Source: Apostichopus japonicus (Eukaryota; Echinodermata; Holothuroidea; Aspidochirotida; Stichopodidae). From it: a stretch of 64,000 nt of DNA. The notes beneath the pieces are model-generated. The model did not search any database, was not told the origin of the DNA, and saw only the letters and a program-made list of their open reading frames with translations. The position numbers and the translations under genes are program-made. How positions within the stretch are numbered: position 1 is the first letter of the stretch; each line of letters begins with the position of its first letter. Shown here piece after piece: positions 38,815-50,864 of this stretch. The DNA is taken from NCBI RefSeq assembly GCF_037975245.1, contig NC_092567.1, positions 6,694,714-6,758,713 on the forward strand, read 5' to 3'.

Positions 38815-39990
38815 AAACAACCCTTACAGGGAGTGTAGTGTATGCTCATTGAACCATACTAATGTAGTAACAACCCTTGCAGGGAGTGTAGTGTGTGGTC
38901 ATCGAACCATAATAATGTAGTAACTTACAGGAAGTGTAGTGTCATTGAACCATACTAATGCAGTGACAACCCTTGCAGGGGGTTAATTGTATATAGTCAT
39001 TGAACCTTACTAATGTAGTAACAACCCTTACAAGAAGTGTAGTGTGTGGTCATCGAACCATAATAATGTAGTAACAACACTTGCAGGAAGTGTAGTATGT
39101 GTCATTGAACCATACTAATGTAGTGACAACCCTTGCAGGGGGTTAATTGTATATTGTCATTGAACCTTACTAATGTAGTAACAACCCTTACAAGAAGTGT
39201 AGTGTGTGGTCATCGAACCATACTAAGGTAGTAACAACCCTTTCAGGGGGTTAATTGTATATGGTCATTAAACCTTGCTATTATAGTAACAACCCTTACA
39301 GGGAGTGTAGTGTATGGTCATTGAACCATACTAATATAGTAAAACGCCTTGCAGGGGGTTAATTGTATATGGTCATTGAACCATACTAATGTAGTAACAA
39401 CACTTGCAGGAAGTGTAGTATGTGTCATTGAACCATACTAATGTAGTGACAACCCTTGCAGGGGGTTAATTGTATATGGTCATTGAACCTTACTAATGTA
39501 GTAACAACCCTTACATGAAGTGTAGTGAGTGGTCATCGAACCATACTAAGGTAGTAACAACCCTTGCAGGGGATTAATTGTATATGGTCATTGAACCATA
39601 CTAATGTAGTGACAACTCTTACAGGGAGTTGGTCATCGAACCATAATAATGTAGTAACAACACTTACAGGAAGTGTAGTATGTGTCATTGAACCATACTA
39701 ATGTAGTGACAACCCTTGCAGGGGGTTAATTGTATATGGTCATTGAACCTTACTAATGTAGTAACAACCCTTACATGAAGTGTAGTGAGTGGTCATCGAA
39801 CCATACTAAGGTAGTGACAACCCTTGCAGGGGGTTAATTGTATATGGTCATTGAACCTTACTAATGTAGTAACAACCCTTACATGAAGTGTAGTGAGTGG
39901 TCATCGAACCATACTAAGGTAGTAACAACCCTTGCAGGGGGTTAATTGTATATGGTCATACAACCATACTAATGTAGTGTCAGTGTAGCC
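38815..39990. repeat. 54-bp minisatellite with 108-bp dimeric order
   Basis: Repeats of a unit with CATTGAACCATACTAATGTA and GTAACAACCCTTGCAGGG. The phrase GGGGGTTAATTGTATATGG starts near 39721, 39829 and 39937, exactly 108 bp apart, so alternating monomers amplify as pairs. Longer blocks are reused at 38990-39240 and 39390-39560. Confidence 0.9.
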
Positions 39991-40227
39991 TCAAGCCATG
40001 CAAGGAGCCAACATTCGCCGTTCTTAAACGAATACGTTACAACTGTGAAATCAAAAAGTTAGAGTTAATTCTGTAAAGGAATAAGTTCTCTTCTATAAAC
40101 GAATCCTTATTTATCAGGTTACATTTTGTCTAATTGTTTACTTCAGTATTGCAATGAACTCATACGTGGCCAACCCATTTAGTGTAAATTATAACCGACA
40201 CGCTTCAATGTGTGTATTTTGCTAAGA

Positions 40228-40335
40228 AAAGTCACCAAGGTAAAAACCTGACGAAAACCAAACTATCGAACGACTGATCCGCATAGAGACTGTGACCTTC
40301 GTCGGGTGTGTATCACTGTTCCCCTCGAAAGGGAA
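40228..40335 (-). mobile_element. SINE-like body related to the element at 48.4 kb, without U2 head
   Basis: On the minus strand it matches the body of 48399-48550: TTCCCTTTCGAGGGGAA, GGATCAGTCGTTCG, TAGTTTGGTTTTCGT, then a short stem and GACTTTTCTTAGC. The snRNA-like head is missing, so it is either truncated or a separate subfamily. Confidence 0.55.
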
Positions 40336-40864
40336 CACCTAATTTGTATACGTTTAGGTTTAGGTTTAGTAAATGCTTCAGCATTAAGTCAACTATATAT
40401 ACCGACTTTTTGTATTTGAGAAAATAGTTAACACTGTGACGTTAATTTTAGCCCCAACAACAACAGTTTTGTAACCAGTAAACACATGCTTTTATATCAA
40501 AAGAAGTAAATCTACCAACCTTCAACATTAATTAGAGACATGAGGCGTATAATTAAGCAAAGAAATTACCTAACGAGAATATATCCCACATAATTTTAGG
40601 TAGCACCTTTATTATCGATATGCAAATTGAACAGTGTCCGATGTTTGTGAATTGATACAGAACGTTGATAACGTGTAATTGTGCATACACGCAAAGGTGT
40701 CATAATACCCACTAAGACAACTTGTGCATTATAACATAACAATGCATTCAACTGTTATTCTATATACAACGAATGGTGAACGTTAATTTACAATATACAG
40801 GTACTGTTGTTTGTCCATAACGTTTTGTTATTTTCAAAATTTCACTATTAATTTACAGGGTCTG

Positions 40865-41725
40865 TTTTGTCTCGAGAGAGCTCCCTGCTATAATTAGACA
40901 GCTGTCACAGAGAGAGAGCTTCCTGGTATTGCTAGGGAGCGGTCACAGAGAGGGTTACCTAGTATAATTAGGAAGCTGTCGCGGAGGTAACTCCCTGGTA
41001 TTATAAGGGAGCTGTAACAAACAGAGCTCTCTAGAATTAATATGAGCTGTCAAAAAGAGAGAGCTCCCTGGTATCAGGGAGTTGTTATGGAATTAGAGAG
41101 CAGTCACAGAGAGAACTCACTGGTATCAGGGAGTTGTTATGGAACTCCCTGCTGGTATTATTAGGGAGCTATAACAAACCAGGGAGTTGTTATGGAACAA
41201 ACATAGCTCCCTGGTATTGGTATAATAAGGGGGCTGTCACAGAGAGGTCCTTGGTATAATTAGGGAGCTGTTACAGAGAGGCCCTTGGTATTTTTAGGAA
41301 GCTATCACAAACAGAGCTCTCTAGAATTAATATGAGCTGTCAAAAACTCACTGGTATTATTAGGGAGCTATAACAAACATAGCTCCCTGGTATTGGTATC
41401 ATAAGGGGGCTGTCACAGAGAGGTCCTTGGTATAATTAGGGAGCTGTTACAGAGAGGCCCTTGGTATTTTTAGGAAGCTATCACAAACAGAGCTCTCTAG
41501 AATTAATATGAGCTGTCAAAAAGAGAGAGCTCCCTGGTATAATTAGAGAGCAGTCACAGAGAGAACTCACTGGTATTATTAGGGAGCTATAACAAACATA
41601 GCTCCCTGGTATTAATATAGTAGCTGTCACAAAGGGTTCTCTTGTATAATTAAGCAGTTGTCACAAAGTGTGCACCCTATTACAAGTAGGGAGTTGTCAC
41701 GCAGAGAGGTCCTTGGTGTAACACA
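40865..41725. repeat. Minisatellite of hairpin units (AGCTCCCT...AGGGAGCT)
   Basis: Units of about 35-45 bp, each with inverted words AGCTCCCTGGTAT and TTAGGGAGCTGTCAC that can pair. A block of about 178 bp containing CTCTCTAGAATTAATATGAG is reused near 41025, 41315 and 41493. The array ends in a C-run at 41729-41742. Confidence 0.9.
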
Positions 41726-41893
41726 ACCCCCCCCCCCCCCTCCCCCGTCATTATCAATGTTTAGTTTCTGCTGCGTAGAAGTATAGAAGACGCGAATATA
41801 GCATTGTACAGGGTCAAAGTATTAATAGATAACAATATCAGCTGATCAGTGATATGGTTAACTGTTTGTTTGTTATGTAAATATCGAGTGATG

Positions 41894-41922
41894 GTTTGTA
41901 TGTATGTATGTATGTATGTATA
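41894..41922. repeat. (TATG)n microsatellite
   Basis: Six to seven GTAT/TATG units. Confidence 0.9.
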
Positions 41923-44540
41923 TTAGATCCTCCTGCAAGCAGGAACTCGCGAAGAAGCCGCATTGGCTTATCAAAGCCGCAAGCTGACCGAAGTCAGTCT
42001 CTTACATTCATATTTAACGTCCATGATTATGAATTGTTAATTGTCAACAACTCTGTAACTGGACGACATAACTGGACGTCTGTAACTGGACGACAACTGG
42101 ACGACGGTTTCTGGAAGGCTAAATACATACTATGATATAAGTGACTTTTAGTGCGCGATGATTGATGTGATGTTTGAGTTTTACATCAATATTCTCATTT
42201 TTGTTGCCGTTTCAAGGGAAATATGAAAATAATTTCACCCCTTCCCCTCTCCCTTGAACGTAACATATCGTTTTGCATTGACTCAGGTGTACAGATTGCA
42301 GATCACCAAAGTGGTTGTCTGGTTTCAACATTCTTGGTGTAATTGAAGTGGACAATTGTGACACTTTATGTTATATATTTTTGCTATAACGGGTGGAGGA
42401 TGATAACACCGGATTGTTAGAAATAGCCGAAGAAGGTTCATTACACTTTGTAATCACTTCAGAGTCTTAATCTATATATAGGCAGAGTGGTATTGGAGGT
42501 TGGGTGGGGTTGCACAAAGACCCCTGTTAACAAATCTCTCTTTTATAAGATAAATGCAATTTGAAATGTATGAAGAATGAGACTTAACATTATCATTTCA
42601 TGTTAGATACAATGTGAATGTACGTCATAACACATGAGACTAGATGCATACAATAGCATACATACTTTACTATATTATTATTACTATGAAGTATAAATAA
42701 GTTTTGAAAGTAGACTCGATATTTCATATTAGGAACAAAGTTTAAGACGAAGCGTTTAAACAAAAAGGAAAATTTAATACCTTTATCTACATAGTCATGT
42801 AAACTTTGTTATTAACCATGAACAAATTAAAATTCAACCATGACAGTACCAGATATGTAGAAGACAAACATACCTATTGAAATCGAATGATGGCATTGGT
42901 AAGAAGGTCCATTACACCCTAGAAATCCCTGCCTAGACAGGGGAGGAGAATGTGATATTTTATTCAGAATTTACATCCGTTCTAGGTATTGTAGTGCGCA
43001 TGCACGCTACAATATTTGGAAAACTAACCCGCTCCATCATCCGTATCCGCAGGGCTGGTGAATGACAGCTGAACATACACTCTTCATAACAATCTCAAAT
43101 TCACTGGTTGGCTACGCAGGAAAATATCCAGACCCAGATTTGCAAAGAACTGTTGCGACGAACAGTTAATTCTGCACACCTAAAGAGAAAAAGATCCCAT
43201 TGAGTAGACTACTTCTTCAAAACTATACGTAAAATTCTCTACTTTGGTTCTTTATTCTCAAATTGAACAAGACAGGTAACAATTGAAAGCATTTGAGATA
43301 AAAACATCCTGCAAAAAGTTGCAAGCAACAAATGTTCATAGTATTTATCCTCAACAACTCGGTGTTATTTGGTTATCTGCTGCTCGAACAGCTAGCCCAT
43401 AACGGCATGACATTATATACTACACAGTCATGGTTAGTTTCCACAGCTAGCTTCTCTGAACGTGTTTTGGATGATGATGAACCAGGGCCAGGATATCGAC
43501 CGAAGATTTATTAATACACCGGAGGGTGTTACATTTGTTTAATGATAGAGTAGTTGTACATTGTATTCGTTAGATTAATGGTGAATCGAGCCTTCGGTGT
43601 TAATCACTGTTTGTTCGTAAAATTTCGCTAACTAGGCGAGGAATATAGAAATTGAAGTAGGAAGAATGACGTCATGCGACATATACTGGAGCCACCCATC
43701 CAACTGGTGGCGCTTTGCTTGTACGGCAAGAAAATACCGGCGCGTAATACAAGGACTATACGTCTTTAACATAACTAAAGTGATAAAGTTAACATAATTC
43801 ACTCGAATGGTGATACCGTGTGCAGCATTTGGGTGCCAAAAAAGTAGCATTGGTCTGTAGTTTCATGGGTAATTCTTAGGAAGCATATAGGTATATAATT
43901 ACTTTACTATTGTCGTCTGCTCAGCTGCTGTATTGCTATTCACTGGACCCTGGATGTAGTTAGCCTAGGCCCTAGACCGGCTACGGCTGTCCTTTTGGAT
44001 GCGATATGACTAAAGCTTAATGAAAAAAAAATGTTAACACCTCATTTTACGTAAAACTGTATCCCTAACGATATATCCACATGCCAGAATAACATGGGAT
44101 GACGATTATGATGTCATGGGTTTATCACTAACAATTTAATACTAGGAAGATAGGCTACTACCCACTGTGCAACATTAAACTGAGAAACTACATGCACAGA
44201 CTAATATGGAAGTATTACACAAAGGTAGGTGTGTGTGAGAAGGGGGTGGGGAGGACGGAGGAATGCTTTTCCACGACATTTTTCAGGGACAATGATGTCA
44301 CTATTTGAGTGGAGCACTAAATAAAACAAGCAAGGAAAATCTTTGTCATATGCCTCTCAGATACCGGAAATGACCCATTCCAGATTAAAAGTTGCACAAA
44401 CACTCCACTAAGAGGTGAGGGAAAACAGTTTCCAAAGTTGGTTCTTAAGTATAGTACTAACCACTCTGGGAGCCATTACATGTCTCTGTTGTGCAAAGTA
44501 CACCTATACTCTTTCGAAAATAGGGTAAAACCAAATTCAG
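41923..44540. other. No gene established; one weak exon-like segment
   Basis: At 42287 an acceptor-like TTTTGCATTGACTCAG precedes a 33-codon frame beginning CTDCRSPKWLSGFN that closes at TAA without a donor. It is too little to call. The word AACTGGACG is repeated at 42057-42100. A phrase GATAACACCGGATTGTTAG at 42400 recurs at about 51220 as GGTAACACCGGATTGTTAG. Confidence 0.35.
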
Positions 44541-44544
44541 GACA

Positions 44545-45935
44545 ATTACCCTCCCGGACAATTTCCCCCGGACAATTGGCCCACAGATAATTGTCAATCG
44601 GGAGCACCTAATTGGCACGATTAAACAACGCTAGATACCAATAAAAACTGTGCGTGTGTACTATATTCTTTTATATTAGCATAACCACCAGGCTCAACTC
44701 ACCTGAGAAAAAAAATAATCGCTAAGTTAAAGATACGAACAACGAGTATCTCTGTGCGAGATTCTCGTGCATTAGTGATATATTTATTTATTTATTTTAT
44801 TTTTCTGTTGGTAAACCATGTCTGCCCTGTAGAGAGTGACTTTCGCTTAATTTTTCCACATAAAGATGTGAGATATTGGATAACTTTGGTCTACTTACAT
44901 ATATATCCACACTAATACTTTTGCAATGTTGTAAAACGTATGAATACCGTTGAATTGAAAAGCTTAAATAGCAAAACGATTGTATTTTAGGAGACAAAGT
45001 ACCAAAAAACTTGTTTGTTTCGCGTGCATTATGTATACTATAGCTACACTGACACAAGGGTAATATTTTGGGCGTTAATTCAGTAAATTTGCAGTTTGCG
45101 CTTGGGCCCATATAAACTGTACTAAACATTTTGACAGGGGGGGGGGGGCGCCAAAAGCGAAATTTGCCCCTCACTGCCCCGATCGCCATTAATGCCCAAT
45201 ACGCTACTGCAAGGAATTGAAGTTAAACTACTACTTCGCGTTCTCAAAGTACATCACTGAAGCTGCATAAAGAACTAACATACTACAGTATATTAAAGAG
45301 TTAATGACAGAAAACATAATCGCGCGTATATGGATTTGACTACTGAACACACTAAATAGAAAATGATATCGTCTCTGCTTAAAGCCTCCATGTTTAGTTC
45401 TGATGACTTCACATAGAGGCATATCTAGGTTATGACGTTACAAGTACGTCAATGTGTATATTCAATAAGCTAGTTCGATTTTGGGGGTCATGTTTCTCTC
45501 CTCTTGTAATATATGTTGATAGTATAAAACCAATCGTTAATGAGCTTTTACAGAGCCTCAAAATTATCGTTGGCGTCCATTTTGAATTTATGTTAATTGG
45601 ATATAATATTCAGTGGGGACACAAGAACAATATGAAAAAATTAAATCTCCTGAAGCAGTTTGTTCTAGGTTCACCCCCATTTTTAATGGACTAAGCCTAC
45701 ATAGGCTGTCAATCAATCGTCGAAATTTCCGAGGAGGGGGATTGTCCCGGGGGGGGGGCGATTGTCCGGGTGGAAATTGTCATGGTTGGGAATTGTCCGG
45801 AGTAGGAATTCTCCGGGAGGCACTTTTCAGGGTTGGCAATTGTCCTGGTGGGAATTGTCCCGGGGGGAAGGGGTTGTTGGGGGGGGTTATCGTCCGGGAG
45901 GATTATTCCAGGGGTGGGGATTTCCGGGAACGCTG
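44545..45935. mobile_element. Second GC-minisatellite foldback element
   Basis: The left arm (about 44545-44610) has GGACAATTACCC, CGGACAATTTCCCCC and CGGACAATTGG. The right arm (about 45722-45935) is the reverse-oriented array of TTGTCCGGG-type units. The plan is that of 18598-20441. Boundaries are approximate and no duplication was found. Near 45135-45212 a G-run hairpin and the hAT-like terminus AATACGCTACTG mark another truncated element inside. Confidence 0.5.
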
Positions 45936-48384
45936 TCAAGTATGTATCATATGCCGTTTAGATGACCAGAATGAAACTAAACGGTGCTGTTAGCTCTAGA
46001 ATATTATTTTGTTATCTGTTTTAGTAAAGGACAATTATTAGGGACAATATATTTGTATCTTGATTGCCCTTTTCAGGTACCTTAAAAAGTTCATCGGGAC
46101 GCATCTAAAATATGTCCCTCTTTTCCCAGTGAGAACAAAATTACATCTTCGTTATCCATCTTTTTAAAGCCAGAATATTTAATACATTATGGAACTGAAA
46201 CATCTTATCTTCAATCTAAACAAGATATCTAGTCATATATCGTAATAATGATAATATCAACTAACTATGAAGCAATTATACGATACCACAGGGCAAACTT
46301 CTTATGATCTTTATATTTGTTTGTTGTGTAAACAGTGACTGTCAAACAACGGTAGTAAAGTACGTTATAAATTTAGCCTCTGGCACATGATAAGTATAGC
46401 GATGACAATATAGGCAAGCAAGTTCCTGGTTAGAAAAGTATATGTTAGATGTGAAAAAACATGTTAATATTAATATAGTTATTTTATGTTTAGGAAAGAT
46501 AGATACAAGAATAAGTATATTCATATTAAGAAGCAACAACACACAACATTAAAAGAACGGGAAGCCCTGTTATTTGAAAATTCCCCTTTTCTCATGTTCT
46601 GATATGTAACAAGTGAAACACGTTTCGTTTTCTATATGGAAATTACTGGATTACATCTGTTGCTTTAATAATTTATCATCAAATCACAATGAATGACACG
46701 TTACTGATCTAAATTTTACTGTTAGCTGAACTTTGAGCCGAGTTTATCACAGTGTCTTTATAATAAGCCAATGTTTGTCAAGTCAAGTCACAAGTCTTTC
46801 GCCCAAGTCAAGCGTAATTGTTGCGGGTCCTGTGAATGAAATGTTTAAGTGAGCTCTTGTTTCAATGCTATGGAGGCAACTCTTTTCTACAAGAGTAGCC
46901 ATATACACTGGGGAGCAACTGAACTAATATTTTGCCATAATGCAGGGCAGGGGAGGAGCAGAGGGGTAGCTAGGGGAGGGGATAGGGCCTCAAGTATTTG
47001 TCTGCCACCCCCAGTAATATACACTGGGCAGCAACTGAACTTCAGTGTATAATAGGTATACTTATACTCTCTCTCTCAGTAGGCAAATGTGACGTTAATA
47101 CAAAATCAAAAGATGTACTTATTCTATACAGAGACTAAACTTTTACCATAATGGAGGGCATGGAGGAGCAGGAGGGTAGCTACGGGAGGGCAATAGGGCC
47201 TCAAATATTTGTCTGCCACCCCTTGAAAAATCAAAACTGGAATGATAGTTATATACATAAAAGTATGAAACATTATTTTCTAGGTTTCCTTTATTCTGTT
47301 CTCTGCTGGTTAAGCTGTACCAGGTGGCAGCATCTGCTCAGACTGTTATTACAAAGTACGCAATATAATGTTTCAGGGTATTACGGTGGCTCAGAAGGAA
47401 CATTGATCACAGAAAATTATGTTAACAAATTCTTGGTCCAATTTACTTTGCTTACCTCGACGTTCAACTATTATTTTCAAAAACAAAAACGATTTTACAT
47501 ATTGACATTTGGTGGTTTCATTTCTGGTATTTGATTTTTCTTACAGAACAATTTAGACTGATTTCGCAAACTTTCGACGCTTTATAGAAATTGTAACGTT
47601 GCTCATGAAGTTTTGACGTTTATCTGAAATGTCGACACCAGACGTAAACTGAAAATATGAATTTAAGCAAAAATCGATCATTTGATTACCTCGTATTGAT
47701 TGCTAACAAAGGATCCAGCCGAATGACTCAGCAATATCTTAAAGTACAATCGCAGATGAGTGGAGCTGGTGTCCTCGACACTGAAGAATGTCTTCATCTA
47801 ACAAGTAAACTAAGGAAGATGTGATAATGTACTCCCCCCCCCTTCCCCCTTCCCTACAGCCTCCCTCGCTTTGAAACTCCAGGTATTCAGTCATTCGGTA
47901 CAACGAATACCATCTTTAATTGGGTTATAACTAATTAACGTCTCATGAACACTCCGTCTTCCACGCCACCCAATTCCATGATAATAAACTACTGCGTGTA
48001 CAGGCTATGCGCTGAATGTTAGGAAAGATAGAACAAACACCGTCTTTAACCATCACGCCACCATCCCCCTCCCAACCCTAGTTATTCCATTTGACTTGAA
48101 GACAACCCAGGTGACAATCATCTCCCATTTAAGTGATATACAGCTGTGATATTAAAGAGCACGTGACATGTCTGCATGCAGTGGGACACGTTTTTCATCG
48201 TATATCGAGTGAAATCTAGGCTTACTTTGTACTATGGAAATTGTGTACAATTATCGCATATTGTATGTAAATACTATAACAACATCAAACAAACAGACAA
48301 GTCGTTCCAGACCTAAGGGAGGGGGGGGGTGGCTCTTAGTTAACTTTTGAATAACATACACTGCACTGTTTTTTGAGACATTTG
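45936..48384. other. No gene seen; one direct duplication
   Basis: Two direct copies of roughly 100 bp (about 46940-47040 and 47150-47225) share GAGGAGCAG, GTAGCTA and the phrase AATAGGGCCTCAA with TATTTGTCTGCCACCCC. The rest is featureless AT-rich DNA. Confidence 0.45.
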
Positions 48385-48398
48385 GGAGCAAAACACTG

Positions 48399-48592
48399 CT
48401 ACTTTTTTAAGAAAAAGTCGCCCAGGAAAGAACCTGGGCACGAAAACCAAACTACCGAACGACTGATCCGCTCTGAACCCCAGTGTCCTTGCATCGGGAC
48501 TGTGACTGTGTGATCATCGTCAGGTGTGAATCACCATTCCCCTCGAAAGGGAACAGATACTACACATGATCTTATCCAAAAGGCCGAGGAGC
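48399..48592 (-). mobile_element. SINE with a U2 snRNA-like 5' head and target duplication
   Basis: Read on the minus strand, the first about 42 bases (48592 down to 48551) contain CTCGGCCTTTTGG, TAAGATCA and GTGTAGTATCTGTTC in the order and spacing of the 5' end of spliceosomal U2 snRNA, with about three mismatches against my memory of metazoan U2. After that it leaves U2 and runs into an unrelated body with GGATCAGTCGTTCGGTAG and a terminal stem GCCCAGG...CCTGGGC, then GACTTTTTCTTAAAAAAG. A 14-bp direct repeat GGAGCAAAACACTG lies at 48385-48398 and 48588-48601, overlapping the head by a few bases; this indicates retroposition by a LINE. Confidence 0.7.
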
Positions 48593-48695
48593 AAAACACT
48601 GTTTGATGATAAAATGTACCGAGATACCAAACTCATAGGTAGCGTGGTTTATATTTTAATTCTAACCAATACTTTACATACGGATTAGTTGTACA

Positions 48696-50072
48696 CAGTG
48701 GCGTCACCAGACTTTTCAGTCTGGGGGCACAGGGGGGGCACCAGCATTTGATGGGGGGTGCCCCTCCTGGCAAGGCGGAACGGGAAAATTATTGGAGGGG
48801 GGCTAATGTGTAGAGACTATCTAAGCGGAGCGCCACCATCGGTTGGCGCGGAGCGTACAAGAAAATTTTGGGTTTTTCAAACCATTTGGAAACGGCACTT
48901 CCCGAGTGTTTTATGCTGCGAATACCTAGCCCTAAACTATAGGTCTCAAGCCTGCAATTTCTCAGATTGCACGTACAAGTCTGTAACAACATAGAAATTT
49001 GTATATTCGATAGTGTTTTAAGAGAGTAGCTATTACTCGTAGTTTACTCGCAAAGACGTTTTTGAGTGTAGTAAGGGGATGTTGGAGAACTGGCTGAAAT
49101 GAAGCAAGTCATTGGCCTAAGACGAAGTTATGTTGCGCTTACCGGTACTCACACTCACTGCTTCCACTTTTCAAGGGACGTGAAGACGCGGTTGGGGTGA
49201 CAATGTGGTCTATAGCCAGGGGACGGGCCGAGGGTCCCCCCAGCATTTACTAAAATTATTACACCTATATAGTATACGTGTGCATCGGACAGATCGACAA
49301 GTATGCATTGAAAAATGGGCAGATCCACGTTTCGGAGCCTTGGTAAATATTGGGGGGGGGGGGGCTTATCGTGCATTTGCCCCCTCAACTTTTTCATTGT
49401 CTTGTCCTTCTTGTCCTTCTCGTTTTCTCCCATTATCTATTAAGATGTAATAGGTTCCAGCATCGTTACTGGCTCCTATCAGGGATCTCACCATGCAATC
49501 CAAAGTTTGATCACACATCGAGTATGGGTCAGTATGCAGGTGTGAACATTCGCCATTTGTTCCTACAAGCATCTGACCTCAAATGACCTCTGCACCCCCT
49601 ACACAACAGGGTTAATATATGGGTCCACAAATATAGGCAAGTATGGTGCCTGCGGACCCTCACATTCTCACATTTCGTCAGCTCCTAACCTGTCAACCTC
49701 AGACCAAGGCAACATATTGCAGTACCCTCCCTTCTCACAGTCATGTAGCTCGCGAAGCGGGCGTGTATATCCGCTGGTATGGCGTGAGTACTGACACATT
49801 CAATGTAAATATCGACACATGTTGTGATGGCGCAGGTTACGACTTCGATTCCCGACGTTCAAGGATAAACTTTTTCATTTTTTCGCAGCTCATTTGAAGA
49901 AAATACGAATTACTGTGCTTCTTTGTCCTTATGAAAAACCAACTCAGATGATGGGAGTTGAATGTAACAAAATATATATATAATTTTTTACCAATCCAAA
50001 TCTCAGATGGGGGGCACTCGGTTTTCCAGGGGGGGGGCACGTGCCCCCTGGCCCCCCTTGGCGACGCCACTG
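48696..50072 (+). mobile_element. 1.4 kb hAT-like composite with an imperfect 8-bp duplication
   Basis: Ends CAGTGGCGTCACCA and GGCGACGCCACTG are inverted repeats. Flanks GTTGTACA (48688-48695) and GTGTTACA (50073-50080) agree at 6 of 8. Its left half contains an inverted relative of the 34757-35853 element (about 48770-49395). A further hAT-like terminus TTACGCCACTG ends at 50189, so an alternative right boundary exists. Confidence 0.65.
48770..49395 (-). mobile_element. Inverted relative of the 1.1 kb element, lacking the nested MITE
   Basis: Reverse complement of 34810-35853 without the 401-bp insertion. At 49070-49077 the sequence AGTAAGGG (complement of CCCTTACT) is present once and uninterrupted, giving the pre-insertion state of the site. 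The outer left end beyond TTTTTCATTG is missing. It carries the module at about 48818-48890. Confidence 0.85.
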
Positions 50073-50249
50073 GTGTTACACCTATATGACCTACTGACCA
50101 CCCACCCCCCTTGTAAACATTTCTGCAGACGCTCTTGCTTTGACCTCCTGGTAGGGGGCCCGGGCCCCAGGATCATCGTTACGCCACTGGTAGGGCAATG
50201 CACAATAAACAGATAAAAATTATTTATTTCAGTCTCATTTCAACTATTC

Positions 50250-50864
50250 GAATTTGTAAAGCAAACAGCAGATATCACACCATATCAGTGAGCATGAAAA
50301 GGATGAACAGCCTCCAAACTGTCTGTTTGTGTAGTGTTCGGTTTCGGAAATATCTGTTATTTTTCCTTCAACCAAGTTTTATAGTAGCCGTTATAAGAGG
50401 GGTTTTCATATTTGTACACCAATAAATTAACTGTGTCTGAATTTTTCAAAAATTCCCTGACCAACATTCTTCATCATACTTTCCTCTACTCGTGCAATTT
50501 TGACTGGTCGGTTAGGGGTTGAAGGAGGTTTTTCTATATCGGTTGTCCAATAGATGAAATTTTTTGCAACATTATGGGTATGTTTTGAAGTGAATTTATT
50601 CACGAGAATTGTCAAATTTCAAATTCTGAACAAATAATGGGCTTAAAATCTTGAGAAAAAAAAACTATTGGGAAATTCTTGGTTCTCAGGCAAAAGTGTA
50701 CATCTGGTTGGTCCTTTTTAATCCCGAGAAGTGCCATTTCTGGTGATCTGGGGGTATCAAAACCATAAATTTTCTCGTATGACGCTGCGCGCCAACCGTT
50801 GGTGGCACTCCGCTTAGATAGTAATTCGCGCCCCCGGGTTAGAAAATCCTGGATACGCCCCTGA
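50250..50864 (+). mobile_element. Internally deleted copy of the A/B composite
   Basis: It starts in sequence equivalent to about 3640 of copy A (TTCGAATTTGTAA...AGCAAACAGCAG). It jumps near 50325 to the equivalent of about 4375, thereby lacking the nested MITE region, and runs to the right terminus CCTGGATACGCCCCTG at 50864. The module is at about 50730-50821. Confidence 0.75.

Noticed and set aside
42288-42390. CTDCRSPKWLSGFN segment after an acceptor-like site
   Set aside because: No donor, no coding partner, no AATAAA; too short to support.
48551-48592. Functional U2 snRNA gene
   Set aside because: Similarity stops after about 42 bases; the branch-site pairing region, Sm site and 3' stems of U2 are missing.
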